From JAGOJE01 sp964553715 (GTDB lineage: Bacteria > Pseudomonadota > Alphaproteobacteria > Rickettsiales > Rickettsiaceae): a stretch of DNA of 10,227 nt. The translations under genes and the position numbers were made by a program. Positions 1 to 6,527 of this stretch are shown in pieces (the first letter of the stretch is position 1; each line of letters starts with the position of its first letter). The stretch is from NCBI GenBank assembly GCA_964553715.1, contig CAZKKY010000029.1, positions 1-10,227 of the forward strand. Reading direction: 5' to 3'. The notes beneath the pieces are model-generated. The model saw only the letters and a list, made by a program, of their open reading frames with translations, was not told the DNA's origin and did not search any database.

Positions 1-71
1 AAGTATACAGTCCTTGTGACGCCTTCTATGGGATAAAGAGTGTTTGGATTTGGATAATTCTTCTCTACCAC
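1..71 (-). CDS. Vat-like hexapeptide acetyltransferase, N-terminal part (runs off the left edge)
   Basis: A reading frame opens at a GTG (positions 69-71) and stays open to the window edge, giving 23 residues. It contains NPNTLYPIEG, which closely resembles the NPxxxYPIEG start of Vat-family (streptogramin A/xenobiotic) O-acetyltransferases, left-handed beta-helix enzymes that move an acetyl group from acetyl-CoA to a hydroxyl group. The start is supported by a strong Shine-Dalgarno sequence (GGGGAGG, complement of 78-84) six bases upstream. The gene overlaps the end of the upstream SDR tail by seven bases, so the two were probably in one operon before the SDR was truncated. The catalytic histidine and hexapeptide repeats lie outside the window, so family membership rests on a short motif and no substrate can be assigned. 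Confidence 0.6.
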   Translation of the reverse strand, partial: MVEKNYPNPNTLYPIEGVTRTVY

Positions 72-295
72 GATTTACCTCCCCAAGACATTCCGCCATC
101 TATAGTGAAGGTAGTACCTGTGAGGTATTTAGAAGCATTGTTGGATGCAAGGTATAGTATCAACAAGTCAAGTGCATTGGTTTTTGGTATGTTATTCTCT
201 TTACAAACCTCCACTACACTAACCCCCTTTAATACCTCTATCGCAACTCTTGCTTTTAATGAAGCATCATAGCTCTTACATGATCTGCTACTCAT
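65..295 (-). pseudogene. Chimeric ORF: IS3-type OrfA N-terminus joined to a short-chain dehydrogenase C-terminus
   Basis: This 76-residue ORF has two unrelated halves. Residues 1 to about 39 look like the helix-turn-helix start of an IS3-family OrfA (the stretch KARVAIEVLKG, followed by VCKENNIPK). From residue 40 or 41 (about position 175) the text becomes the extreme C-terminus of a classical SDR (LASNNASKYLTG, then TIDGG), the part that closes the substrate pocket in NAD(P)-dependent oxidoreductases. The Rossmann fold and the catalytic Tyr-x-x-x-Lys are absent, so no enzyme activity is possible. OrfA is also cut at about 40 residues, so it cannot work as a transposase part. The start has a strong AGGAGGAG (complement of 301-308) five bases upstream, so the chimera may still be translated. 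An IS insertion in an SDR gene followed by deletion is the simplest origin. Confidence 0.75.
78..84 (-). promoter_or_regulatory. Shine-Dalgarno sequence of the Vat-like gene
   Basis: GGGGAGG on the minus strand lies six bases before the GTG at 71. It fixes that start in a frame too short to call by length alone. It sits inside the last codons of the SDR tail, which fits translational coupling. Confidence 0.6.
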
Positions 296-341
296 AGTTT
301 CTCCTCCTAACTTATTTATATTACAAAGTATGTCGACCTCA
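176..341 (-). mobile_element. IS3-family remnant (5' end and start of orfA)
   Basis: The minus-strand sequence from about 341 to 176 holds the leader and first 40 codons of an IS3-type orfA. The outer boundary is placed at TGAGGTCGAC (complement of about 332-341) because IS3 ends typically begin with TG; that edge is a guess. No orfB, second end or target duplication is present. Confidence 0.5.
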
Positions 342-361
342 TATAACTTTTTTGGTCTAAT

Positions 362-544
362 TTATGGGCGCATTATAGGATAGGGCTTTGCCTTATAACT
401 ACCCGTCTCTTTATACATACTGTACAAACGGTGTACCGATGTATAGGAAACATCAAACTTCCCAGATGCAGTTGCGTAATTATTTCCTAAGTTTATATAC
501 TCTATTACTCTCCTTCTTAAATCTTCGCTTAGTGGTCTACTCAT
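362..544 (-). pseudogene. IS630-family transposase, N-terminal fragment
   Basis: The 60-residue ORF begins MSRPLSEDLRRRVIEYI and continues with a helix-turn-helix region (FDVSYTSVHR) and YKETGSYKAKP. This is the usual arrangement of the N-terminal DNA-binding part of IS630-type transposases. It then diverges after about residue 55 (YPIMRP) and stops. A full transposase has roughly 280-340 residues with a DDE catalytic domain, and none of that is here. The fragment directly abuts the IS3 remnant, so its 3' part was probably lost when that junction formed. It cannot transpose itself. Confidence 0.75.
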
Positions 545-592
545 ATACTCTCTCTAATAACTTAAATAAAATAAATTATAACATATATCATA

Positions 593-617
593 ACCAGTGT
601 CAGAGTAATTTACTATA
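593..617 (-). repeat. IS630-type terminal repeat, copy 1
   Basis: Read from outside inwards on the minus strand, this starts TATAGTAAATTAC and continues TCTGACACTGGT. It matches 24 of 25 positions of the plus-strand copy at 8149-8173. It lies 49 bases before the transposase ATG, where an IS630 5' end is expected. Confidence 0.7.
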
Positions 618-745
618 TATCAAGTAAAAACAATATCATCTTTTGCATGTTGTATTTATAAAGACCTTTGTAAGAAGAATTAAATTATAAGGGCATTGAT
701 TACTTAAGTTGTTTTATTATACTTCGTTTGAACTTAGAGCGTTTG

Positions 746-1507
746 TTATATTGTGTTAGTTGATATATTTAAAGACTCTTCATATGCTTTTACTACTTTA
801 TCAATATCGTCATACATAATAACTTTTCCTTTTTCCATCCATAAGCCTTTGTTACAAATATCTTTTATAATTTGCATATTATGAGATGATAGAACTATAA
901 TCTTAGTTTTAGATATAAAATTCATTAAACGAAGGCGAGCTTTCTCTATAAATGATGCATCCCCTGTGCCTATCATCTCGTCCATTATTAGAATATCTGG
1001 TACAATACATGTAGATATAGTAAATGCTAATCTTAAATACATACCAGTAGAATATGTACGCATAGGAAGATCTATATATTCCCTAAGTTCAGAAAATTCT
1101 ATAACATCGTCTACCTTTTCTTTGGCTTCTTTTATAGTCATGCCAAGTAAAATACATCGCATTATAATATTTTGATACCCGCTGCTGTCAGGATCCATAC
1201 CCATGGTAATATCAGTAAGAGAAGAAACAGATCCTTTCGAATAACATGCCCCTTTGGTAGGTTCGTACACGCCCGATAATAACTTTAATAATGTAGTTTT
1301 TCCAGCGCCGTTATGTCCTATAATGCCTACTCTATCACCTTCATTGATCTCTAGGTTTATAGAGTTAAGTGCATCTACAAAAACAGTAGAGTCTACAGAA
1401 TGTATTTTACCCCCAATGGCTTTAAAAAGTTCTGTACGGACTGATCTTGTTTTGCTGTTATAAATTGCAAAAGATATAGATGCGTTTTTAAGTTTTATGT
1501 ATGTCAT
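746..1507 (-). CDS. Polysaccharide-export ABC transporter ATP-binding protein (Wzt/KpsT-like)
   Basis: This is the ATPase of an ABC-2 exporter that moves a polysaccharide or polyol-phosphate chain across the inner membrane. In 253 residues it has a Walker A motif GHNGAGKT (64-71), a degenerate signature YSTGM (152-156) in the form common to Wzt/TagH/KpsT proteins, Walker B ILIMDE (172-177) with the catalytic Glu177, and the switch histidine in SSHN (His209). It lacks the C-terminal carbohydrate-binding domain of the longer Wzt proteins, so it resembles the short KpsT/RfbB type. The ATG overlaps the permease stop codon by one base (TAATG), which indicates translational coupling. No glycosyltransferase gene is nearby, so the exported glycan cannot be named. 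Confidence 0.9.
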   Translation of the reverse strand: MTYIKLKNASISFAIYNSKTRSVRTELFKAIGGKIHSVDSTVFVDALNSINLEINEGDRVGIIGHNGAGKTTLLKLLSGVYEPTKGACYSKGSVSSLTDITMGMDPDSSGYQNIIMRCILLGMTIKEAKEKVDDVIEFSELREYIDLPMRTYSTGMYLRLAFTISTCIVPDILIMDEMIGTGDASFIEKARLRLMNFISKTKIIVLSSHNMQIIKDICNKGLWMEKGKVIMYDDIDKVVKAYEESLNISTNTI

Positions 1508-2313
1508 TATACCCAGTAGACTATTTTTGATCTAAATTTGCTAAAGAGAAGCGTAGAAAATAGTGTAAATATTCCTATATATAATATCGCCGCAATATAA
1601 TAGTTATTATCTATTTGTATGCCAAGTAAAGGGTCTCTACATAAAGACAAAAAAACTGTAATAGGGTTTAGGACCATATAAGAATGATATTTTTCAGGTA
1701 AAATATCGATTTTCCACATTATAGGCGTAACATATAGCGCTATAGGAATTATACTATTTATAATATTTGTAATATCTCTAAACCTAAGGCTAACAAGGCT
1801 AATAGGTATTATTACTAAATAGGAAAATATAGCCATTAATAATAATCCTAAAAGAGATAAAAAAATACTATAAAAAGATACATCAACAGAATAACAAAAA
1901 TATATAGGTATCAACACAACTGCATTATGTAGCAAAATGATGATATTTTTTACTATTAAAGAATTTACATAAGATAGTTTTGGTATACTAAGCTCTTTGA
2001 TATAAGGAGCAAAAGTAATAAAAATACCAGAACCTTCAGTAAGAGTAATAGTAACATAGTTCCAGAATACCATGCCTGTTGCAAGATAAGGTAAATAATC
2101 TGACAAAGGGATCTTGAATATATATCCCCATACTAATCCTATAGAAGCTATCTGTATGGCAAGTGATAATGTAATCCATAATTGTCCAATGCTAGAGCGG
2201 CTATATCTTTTTCTAATGTCATTTACACCAAAAAGGCAAAAAATCCTCCAGTAAGCAAAAGAAGAAATAAAATCAAGCCATGCTTTCGATAAGTTGTTTC
2301 TAGATTCAATCAT
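1507..2313 (-). CDS. Polysaccharide-export ABC transporter permease (Wzm-like, ABC-2 type)
   Basis: This is the membrane partner of the ATPase encoded directly after it. The 268-residue protein starts with a short cytoplasmic segment carrying DIRKRYSRSSIGQLW, the conserved arginine-rich stretch before the first membrane span in Wzm/KpsM/TagG permeases. About six hydrophobic spans follow, including SIGLVWGYIF, a span around IIPISLV, and one at the C-terminus (ILYIGIFTLFS). Length and layout are normal for ABC2_membrane proteins. It begins six bases after rsfS, and a GGAG lies about 13 bases upstream of its ATG, which is farther than ideal. Two subunits of each kind would form the exporter. Confidence 0.9.
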   Translation of the reverse strand: MIESRNNLSKAWLDFISSFAYWRIFCLFGVNDIRKRYSRSSIGQLWITLSLAIQIASIGLVWGYIFKIPLSDYLPYLATGMVFWNYVTITLTEGSGIFITFAPYIKELSIPKLSYVNSLIVKNIIILLHNAVVLIPIYFCYSVDVSFYSIFLSLLGLLLMAIFSYLVIIPISLVSLRFRDITNIINSIIPIALYVTPIMWKIDILPEKYHSYMVLNPITVFLSLCRDPLLGIQIDNNYYIAAILYIGIFTLFSTLLFSKFRSKIVYWV

Positions 2314-2319
2314 TTATGA

Positions 2320-2646
2320 TTATTTGCTCCAAAATTCTTCTAATTTATAATGCGAGCGTGCCTCTTCATGAAATAAGTGCACTATAATATCACCAAGATC
2401 AAGTGCAACCCATGCCCCAGAAGATATTCCTTCTATGGAGGTTGAAAGATTAGTATTTGCCTTGATTTCATCGCATAGATATTCTGCTATTGCAGATGTG
2501 TTTTTGGTAGAGCGGCCGGTTGCAAATATCATATATTTTGCTAAGGAAGTTTTTCCATCAAGGTCCATAACTAATATATCTTCTGCTTTTTTATCTTCTA
2601 GAATTTTGACTATAAAATCTTTTAGTTCTTCAGTTAGGTTAATCAT
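2320..2646 (-). CDS. rsfS: Ribosome silencing factor RsfS (Iojap/DUF143)
   Basis: RsfS binds ribosomal protein uL14 on the large subunit and blocks joining with the small subunit, slowing translation when nutrients are short. The 108-residue protein is full length and shows the family landmarks: VMDLDGKTSLAKYMIFATG (residues 26-44), the arginine and serine/threonine turn after it, a Gly-x-x-x-x-Trp segment (73-79), then LDLGDIIVHLF (82-92) and HYKLEEFW near the end. Its ATG overlaps the nadD stop codon in an ATGA arrangement (four bases). The nadD-rsfS pair is a widespread bacterial gene order, which strengthens both calls. Confidence 0.95.
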   Translation of the reverse strand: MINLTEELKDFIVKILEDKKAEDILVMDLDGKTSLAKYMIFATGRSTKNTSAIAEYLCDEIKANTNLSTSIEGISSGAWVALDLGDIIVHLFHEEARSHYKLEEFWSK

Positions 2647-3224
2647 TTAAGTGTCTCTCTTATTTCTGTAGATGATATATCTATCATTTTTTCTCTGCAG
2701 AATAATATACGATGCACTGAATTTTTCAATAACTCTTTAGTGTCATTGGAAGACTCGATGAATTTTGAATATCCAGGCCTGTCAAAAATAGCTATATCAA
2801 CAAGCTGTGTGAATTTGCTATAATTCTCCCACAAATAGAATGATTCAAGGCAATCAGCACCCATCATCCAGGTAAATTCTATATCTTTGAATGTCCTACA
2901 AAAAAAATCTATCGTGAAGAAACTATTAGGGCTATTTATTTCATATTCAATATCAGATACTAATATTCTATCATGATTTGTAAATTTTGCTGCATCTATA
3001 CATCTTGTGCTAAAGGAAGTTTTGTATTTCTCTTTAAGGGGATTTTGAACAGCTACTAGCCATATTACATAATCTAGATTCAGTTTAGATAGTGCATATT
3101 TACTTATTTCTAAATGCCCAATATGGGCAGGATTAAAAGATCCTCCGAATAAGCCAACACGTAGCTTATTTTTGAGAATATTTTTTAGAGATTGCAAATT
3201 ATAAATTTTATTATTAGAGTCCAT
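2643..3224 (-). CDS. nadD: Nicotinate-nucleotide adenylyltransferase NadD
   Basis: NadD transfers AMP from ATP to nicotinate mononucleotide to make deamido-NAD, the step before NAD synthetase. The protein has the nucleotidyltransferase motif GGSFNPAHIGH (residues 27-37, counting from the chosen ATG), GADCLESFYLW (from 122), and the C-terminal ISSTEIR motif (183-189). I chose the ATG at 3222-3224, giving 193 residues. A longer frame from 3269 would add 15 mostly hydrophobic residues and overlap the start of the divergent BolA-like gene. That is unlikely for a cytosolic enzyme, but neither start has a clear Shine-Dalgarno sequence. It is the first gene of the four-gene minus-strand unit. Confidence 0.9.
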   Translation of the reverse strand: MDSNNKIYNLQSLKNILKNKLRVGLFGGSFNPAHIGHLEISKYALSKLNLDYVIWLVAVQNPLKEKYKTSFSTRCIDAAKFTNHDRILVSDIEYEINSPNSFFTIDFFCRTFKDIEFTWMMGADCLESFYLWENYSKFTQLVDIAIFDRPGYSKFIESSNDTKELLKNSVHRILFCREKMIDISSTEIRETLK

Positions 3225-3255
3225 TAATAAATTTAATATTAGAATTGGTATAAAT

Positions 3256-3486
3256 ATGGCAATAAGCATTAACGAATTAGAAAATATTATAATGGAAAAA
3301 TTTCCGCAAGCAAAAATACAAATTACGGATCTTGCAGGTGATGAGGATCATTATGCTCTTGATATGAAGGACCCTATTTTTGCAGGCAAATCCATAATAA
3401 TGCAGCATAGAATGGTTAAAGACGCTTTGTCAGATGTGCTAAAAACACGCCTTCATGCTATTACAATAAAAACTAGTGCTCAGTAA
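3256..3486 (+). CDS. BolA/IbaG-family iron-sulfur metabolism protein
   Basis: Small BolA-like proteins pair with monothiol glutaredoxins and help move or sense iron-sulfur clusters in the cytosol. The 76-residue protein has the complete class II KH-like fold pattern of the alphaproteobacterial BolA-like group: DLAGDEDHYAL (25-35) with His32, FAGKSIIMQHR (42-52) with His51, and LHAITIKT (66-73) with the invariant His67. In many alphaproteobacteria a monothiol glutaredoxin gene follows; here none does, and the next 680 bases hold no recognisable gene. The ATG is only 31 bases from the chosen nadD start on the other strand, so both promoters must lie in or near the opposite coding region. No strong ribosome-binding site is visible. 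Confidence 0.92.
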   Translation: MAISINELENIIMEKFPQAKIQITDLAGDEDHYALDMKDPIFAGKSIIMQHRMVKDALSDVLKTRLHAITIKTSAQ

Positions 3487-3617
3487 GCAATACAAAATTG
3501 TGGTTTAAATAAAGGCATTGTATGATAACTATGGTATGTCCTCATTAATAAAAGTAACACTATAAAAAATAAAAAGTGCCTTGTATTTAATTTATTTATG
3601 TAATAGACTAACGATGT

Positions 3618-3648
3618 ACTTTAGGCAACTAAAGTTAATATTGTTTTT
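3618..3648 (+). terminator. Possible terminator of the BolA-like gene
   Basis: A perfect 7-bp stem (ACTTTAG/CTAAAGT, 3618-3635) closes a GCAA tetraloop, a stable GNRA-type loop. A T-run (TTGTTTTT) follows after a few bases. The stem is AT-rich and 130 bases past the stop codon, so the call is tentative. Confidence 0.35.
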
Positions 3649-3674
3649 AAAATTATAAATTATATAGGTACTAT

Positions 3675-3830
3675 ATGAAAAAAATAATAAATATGCGGCG
3701 CAGGCCCATACCACCTAGTTTAAAAGTTATAAGTAACTCTGTTGCTTTATATACATCTCACATTTTCTTTTCCTTCTCTATTACTACAATTCTGTGTTAT
3801 CTAGCACAGCATCATACTATTTGGCTGTAA
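3675..3830 (+). CDS. Possible 51-residue small protein
   Basis: An ATG with an AGG seven bases upstream opens a 51-codon frame. The product is basic at the start (MKKIINMRRRPIPP) and then moderately hydrophobic (SHIFFSFSITTILCYL), so it could be a small membrane-associated peptide. Its TAA falls within a short hairpin (TGGCT, loop GTA, AGCCA, then TTTT at 3822-3838), which would suit a transcript end. I recognise no family. An open frame of this length is not rare by chance, so this may be non-coding or a gene remnant. Confidence 0.2.
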   Translation: MKKIINMRRRPIPPSLKVISNSVALYTSHIFFSFSITTILCYLAQHHTIWL

Positions 3831-3959
3831 GCCATTTTCATCATTTATTAAAACTGAATTTTAAGACTTCTTTTGAGCACTTAGTGGCTTTTAGAGGGTT
3901 GTTTTTGTTAATGTTTTTATACTAACATTTTTTTGTAATCTAAAAATATCTTCTAGCTA

Positions 3960-3983
3960 ATATCTAAAACTATTTTTAGATAT
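3960..3983. repeat. Perfect 10-bp inverted repeat upstream of the transporter gene
   Basis: ATATCTAAAA and TTTTAGATAT are separated by four bases (CTAT). A TTGACT (3988-3993) begins four bases after it, so it could be an operator beside a promoter. No good -10 lies at the usual distance, and AT-rich DNA makes such repeats common. Confidence 0.3.
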
Positions 3984-4165
3984 ATTGTTGACTTTTTATA
4001 GACATAGAAAGTTTGATATATATTTTAATTATGTTGAAATATTTGGCATGATCATTTTTGGTTATATATCTTCATATTATGGTTATTTTTTAATGGCTAT
4101 GGGGGTTATATAGTATAAAAGCATGTAAAGTTATTTTATAAAATTATATTATTAGGATTAAAATC

Positions 4166-5629
4166 ATGAGTGATTATATACAGGAAAGCAGGAAAAAATT
4201 CCCTAATTTTCTTATTTTATTATTTTTTGTAGAGATGTGGGAGCGTTTTAGTTATTACGGTATGCGTGCGCTTCTAGTACTTTTTTTAACTTCATATATG
4301 GGTTTTGAAGATAAAAAAGCATATGTTGTATATTCGTTATTTGCGGCTACGGGCTATGCTTTTCCTATTGTAGGGGGTATTTTAGCTGACAAAATTATGG
4401 GCTTTAGGAATATGGTATTTATCGGAGGTATCATAATTGTGTTAGGTCATATAGTTATGTCTTTGTCTGAAAATATTACATATCTAGTATTTTTTGGTCT
4501 TGGTCTTATAGGGGTAGGCACTGGTTTATTTAAAGGCAATATCACAAATCTTTTAGGCGCATGTTATAAAAAAGATGACGAAACTAGAAATCAAGGCTTT
4601 ACGATATTTTACGTAGGTGTTAATTTAGGAGGTTTTATAGCTTCTGTTTCATGCGGTTTTATAGCTTCTTTATACGGTTGGCACTACGGCTTTGGCCTTG
4701 CTGCTATTGGTATGATATTTGGTTTATTGTTATTTGTTAGATTTCAATATATTCTAGAGGGCGCAGGAGTTTCGCCTATAAAAGCACTGGATAAAAAGAA
4801 TTTATTAGGTATTCCTCCTTTTGTTATCATTTTAATAGGAGGTATTCTAGTAGCGGCACTATTTGCCCAAGGCCTTGTTTATAGCGAAATTCTGACAGAT
4901 ATGATAGAATTGTTAGGCATAGCAACCCTTATTTATTATATTTATATTGGTTATAAATCAGATTCTGATACGCGCTCTAATCTATTTATCATCGCTATTA
5001 TGATTGCTATTTTGATGGTGTTTTTTGCTTTGGAAATGCAGCTTGGATCTCTTATTAATCTATTTACCGAAAGGAACGTAGATAAGAACTTTTTAGGAGT
5101 GGATATTCCTGCTTCTGTATCTCAGGCTATTAATCCTGTTGCTATAATTATTATAGGATTCATGGTTAGTTTTATAAAAGCTAACAAAGCATTTGATAGT
5201 TTCAAAATAGTAATGTCTATAATAGCTATGGCTGGTTGTTTTTTTGTATTATATCTAGGATGTTTAAATGCATCAGAAAACGGTCAGATTAATTATTTAT
5301 ATTTGATATTTGGCATCTCTTTGATGAGCTTAGGTGAGATATTCATAGCTCCTATAGTGCAATCATATGTCTCATTACTTGCTCCTAATAATATAAAGGG
5401 ATTTGTGATGGGAATGATGATGCTTGCCTTATCATTTTCTAATCTTGCCGGTATAGTTATTTCAGAATTTATGTCTGTACCTTCTGTTGAAGGAAAGGTT
5501 GATATATTAGCATCGTTAGAAATATATAAATCTGGATTTTTGAAGATAGGATTATTTCAGCTATATGTAGCTATAGGATTGATTCCAGTAGGTTTTTATA
5601 TATATAGAGTATTAAAAAGACTAAAATAA
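4166..5629 (+). CDS. POT/PTR-family proton-dependent oligopeptide transporter
   Basis: This 487-residue inner-membrane symporter is expected to import di- and tripeptides with protons. It carries the family's proton-coupling motif E23-x-x-E26-R27-F in span 1, extended as ERFSYYGMRALL. The conserved span 4 segment GTGLFKGN follows with Lys123, and then the PTR2 signature FYVGVNLGGF (148-157). Some 12-14 hydrophobic spans cover the rest, and the C-terminal half has the expected SLGEIFIAPIVQSYVSLLAP region. Length is normal. The ATG is supported by AGGA eight bases upstream (4154-4157). The gene stands alone, flanked by the long gap on one side and the palindrome on the other. Peptide import suits a host-dependent bacterium; substrate preference cannot be read from the sequence. 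Confidence 0.95.
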   Translation: MSDYIQESRKKFPNFLILLFFVEMWERFSYYGMRALLVLFLTSYMGFEDKKAYVVYSLFAATGYAFPIVGGILADKIMGFRNMVFIGGIIIVLGHIVMSLSENITYLVFFGLGLIGVGTGLFKGNITNLLGACYKKDDETRNQGFTIFYVGVNLGGFIASVSCGFIASLYGWHYGFGLAAIGMIFGLLLFVRFQYILEGAGVSPIKALDKKNLLGIPPFVIILIGGILVAALFAQGLVYSEILTDMIELLGIATLIYYIYIGYKSDSDTRSNLFIIAIMIAILMVFFALEMQLGSLINLFTERNVDKNFLGVDIPASVSQAINPVAIIIIGFMVSFIKANKAFDSFKIVMSIIAMAGCFFVLYLGCLNASENGQINYLYLIFGISLMSLGEIFIAPIVQSYVSLLAPNNIKGFVMGMMMLALSFSNLAGIVISEFMSVPSVEGKVDILASLEIYKSGFLKIGLFQLYVAIGLIPVGFYIYRVLKRLK

Positions 5630-5654
5630 AATCTAAATAATATATATAGAGCTT

Positions 5655-5709
5655 CTACATAGTTTTGTAGTTTTAGCATGAATTGATGCATAAACTATAA
5701 ACTATGTAG
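5655..5709. terminator. 55-nt imperfect palindrome between convergent genes
   Basis: The outer arms CTACATAGTTT (5655-5665) and AAACTATGTAG (5699-5709) pair perfectly over 11 bp. Inside, TAGTTTTAGCAT can pair with ATGCATAAACTA with two mismatches, giving one long hairpin around GAATTG. It lies 25 bases after the transporter stop and 70 bases past the end of the convergent gene, so a bidirectional terminator is the natural reading. Neither side has a proper T-run, so it could instead be a palindromic repeat element. Confidence 0.45.
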
Positions 5710-5779
5710 GTTGCTTTCAATATTATCCGTTATATTGATTAGGATAACATTATATAAAATTGGATGGGCATCTAATGGA

Positions 5780-6415
5780 TTATTGAGCAAATGATATATT
5801 ATTAATATCATTATCAAAATCTTTTTGAGTGAGTGCTGTAGGTGAAATTATAATAGGTCTTAGGCGGAAAGGTGATAATTTAAATCCCCATTTTATTCCA
5901 CCTAAGAATTTAATTTTGCCTTTTTTTAGACTCACAGAATATACATGACCTTCCCAATAACTTAAAGGTTTTGAGAAAATACCATAACTCCATAATGGCG
6001 AATCTAAAAAGTGTTTGGTAAAACTATAAAAAGGGTAATCATGCTGATCTGCATCGATAAAATTACGCCATTGTTCTTCCTTAGCATCTGAGTGTACTAT
6101 ATGCAGCCATGCATCATGTAGATGGCTATTAAGAGCCGTAATTTTTATAGTAGGGAAATAAGGATTAATACAAGTAAAATCACTTTTAACTAACTCTACA
6201 TCGAATTTCTGAAATGCAGAAACAATTTTAGCATTCTTAATAGGACCGAAAGAGCTATATTTTATACAATCCTCTAAGCTTCTATTATGTTCAGTCATGT
6301 TAGGGCTTTTCCATGTAATGCCCCACCAAACTAAGCCAAAAAATAAAATCAGCACAATTCTTCTATACATCTGATAATTCATCCAATAAAGCTTGGTAAA
6401 TTTTACTAATATCAT
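5780..6415 (-). CDS. Hypothetical membrane-anchored protein, no family recognised
   Basis: The 211-residue protein has one N-terminal hydrophobic span (about residues 19-35, IVLILFFGLVWWGITW) preceded by a basic stretch, so it is probably anchored in the inner membrane with the rest outside the cytoplasm. The large domain is rich in aromatic residues and histidine (HDAWLHIVHSDA, DYPFYSFTKHFLDSP, LGGIKWGFKLSPF), which looks like a conserved globular domain, not random sequence. I do not recognise it. The start is uncertain: a perfect TATAAT (complement of 6423-6428) lies so close to the first ATG that transcription would begin at or just before it, so internal ATGs at 6382 or 6370 are possible. 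No -35 or Shine-Dalgarno sequence is clear. It converges on the peptide transporter gene. Confidence 0.65.
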   Translation of the reverse strand: MILVKFTKLYWMNYQMYRRIVLILFFGLVWWGITWKSPNMTEHNRSLEDCIKYSSFGPIKNAKIVSAFQKFDVELVKSDFTCINPYFPTIKITALNSHLHDAWLHIVHSDAKEEQWRNFIDADQHDYPFYSFTKHFLDSPLWSYGIFSKPLSYWEGHVYSVSLKKGKIKFLGGIKWGFKLSPFRLRPIIISPTALTQKDFDNDINNISFAQ

Positions 6416-6527
6416 TTTCAGTATTATAATTCCAATTAGAAAAAACAGACATATTTAGAAACCACTTAATATTAAACTACTATAGAGATCGCTTTAATCA
6501 TGTCAAAATTTTTTGTGTAAGAACTTG

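Larger units (their letters stand above)
362..617 (-). mobile_element. Truncated IS630-type element with its 5' terminal repeat
   Basis: The element covers the transposase fragment plus about 70 bases of leader ending in a terminal repeat at 593-617. That repeat recurs at 8149-8173, which supports its being a true IS end. The outermost TA (616-617) would be the TA target duplication typical of IS630. The downstream end is missing. Confidence 0.6.
3487..4165. other. 679-base gap between the BolA-like gene and the peptide transporter gene
   Basis: No known gene is visible on either strand. The gap contains a GCAA-looped hairpin near 3618, a 51-codon open frame (3675-3830) ending in a second short hairpin, a 10-bp perfect AT hairpin at 3960-3983, and weak promoter-like sequences in the last 150 bases. 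The glutaredoxin gene often found after BolA-like genes is not here, even as recognisable fragments. Confidence 0.5.

Noticed and set aside
388..627. Plus-strand open frame opposite the IS630-type fragment
   Set aside because: It is the shadow of the transposase fragment and runs through the terminal repeat.
966..1463. Plus-strand open frames opposite the ABC ATPase gene (also 2435-2650 opposite rsfS)
   Set aside because: They are complementary to strongly supported genes and show no motif of their own.
3225..3269. Longer nadD start at 3269
   Set aside because: It would add 15 mostly hydrophobic residues to a cytosolic enzyme and overlap the start of the divergent BolA-like gene. The GGSFNP motif already sits at a normal distance from the ATG at 3224.
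3697..3706. GGCGCAGGCC shared with 7807-7816 in the RMD1-family gene
   Set aside because: The match is ten bases and does not extend in DNA or protein; coincidence is more likely than a duplicated fragment.
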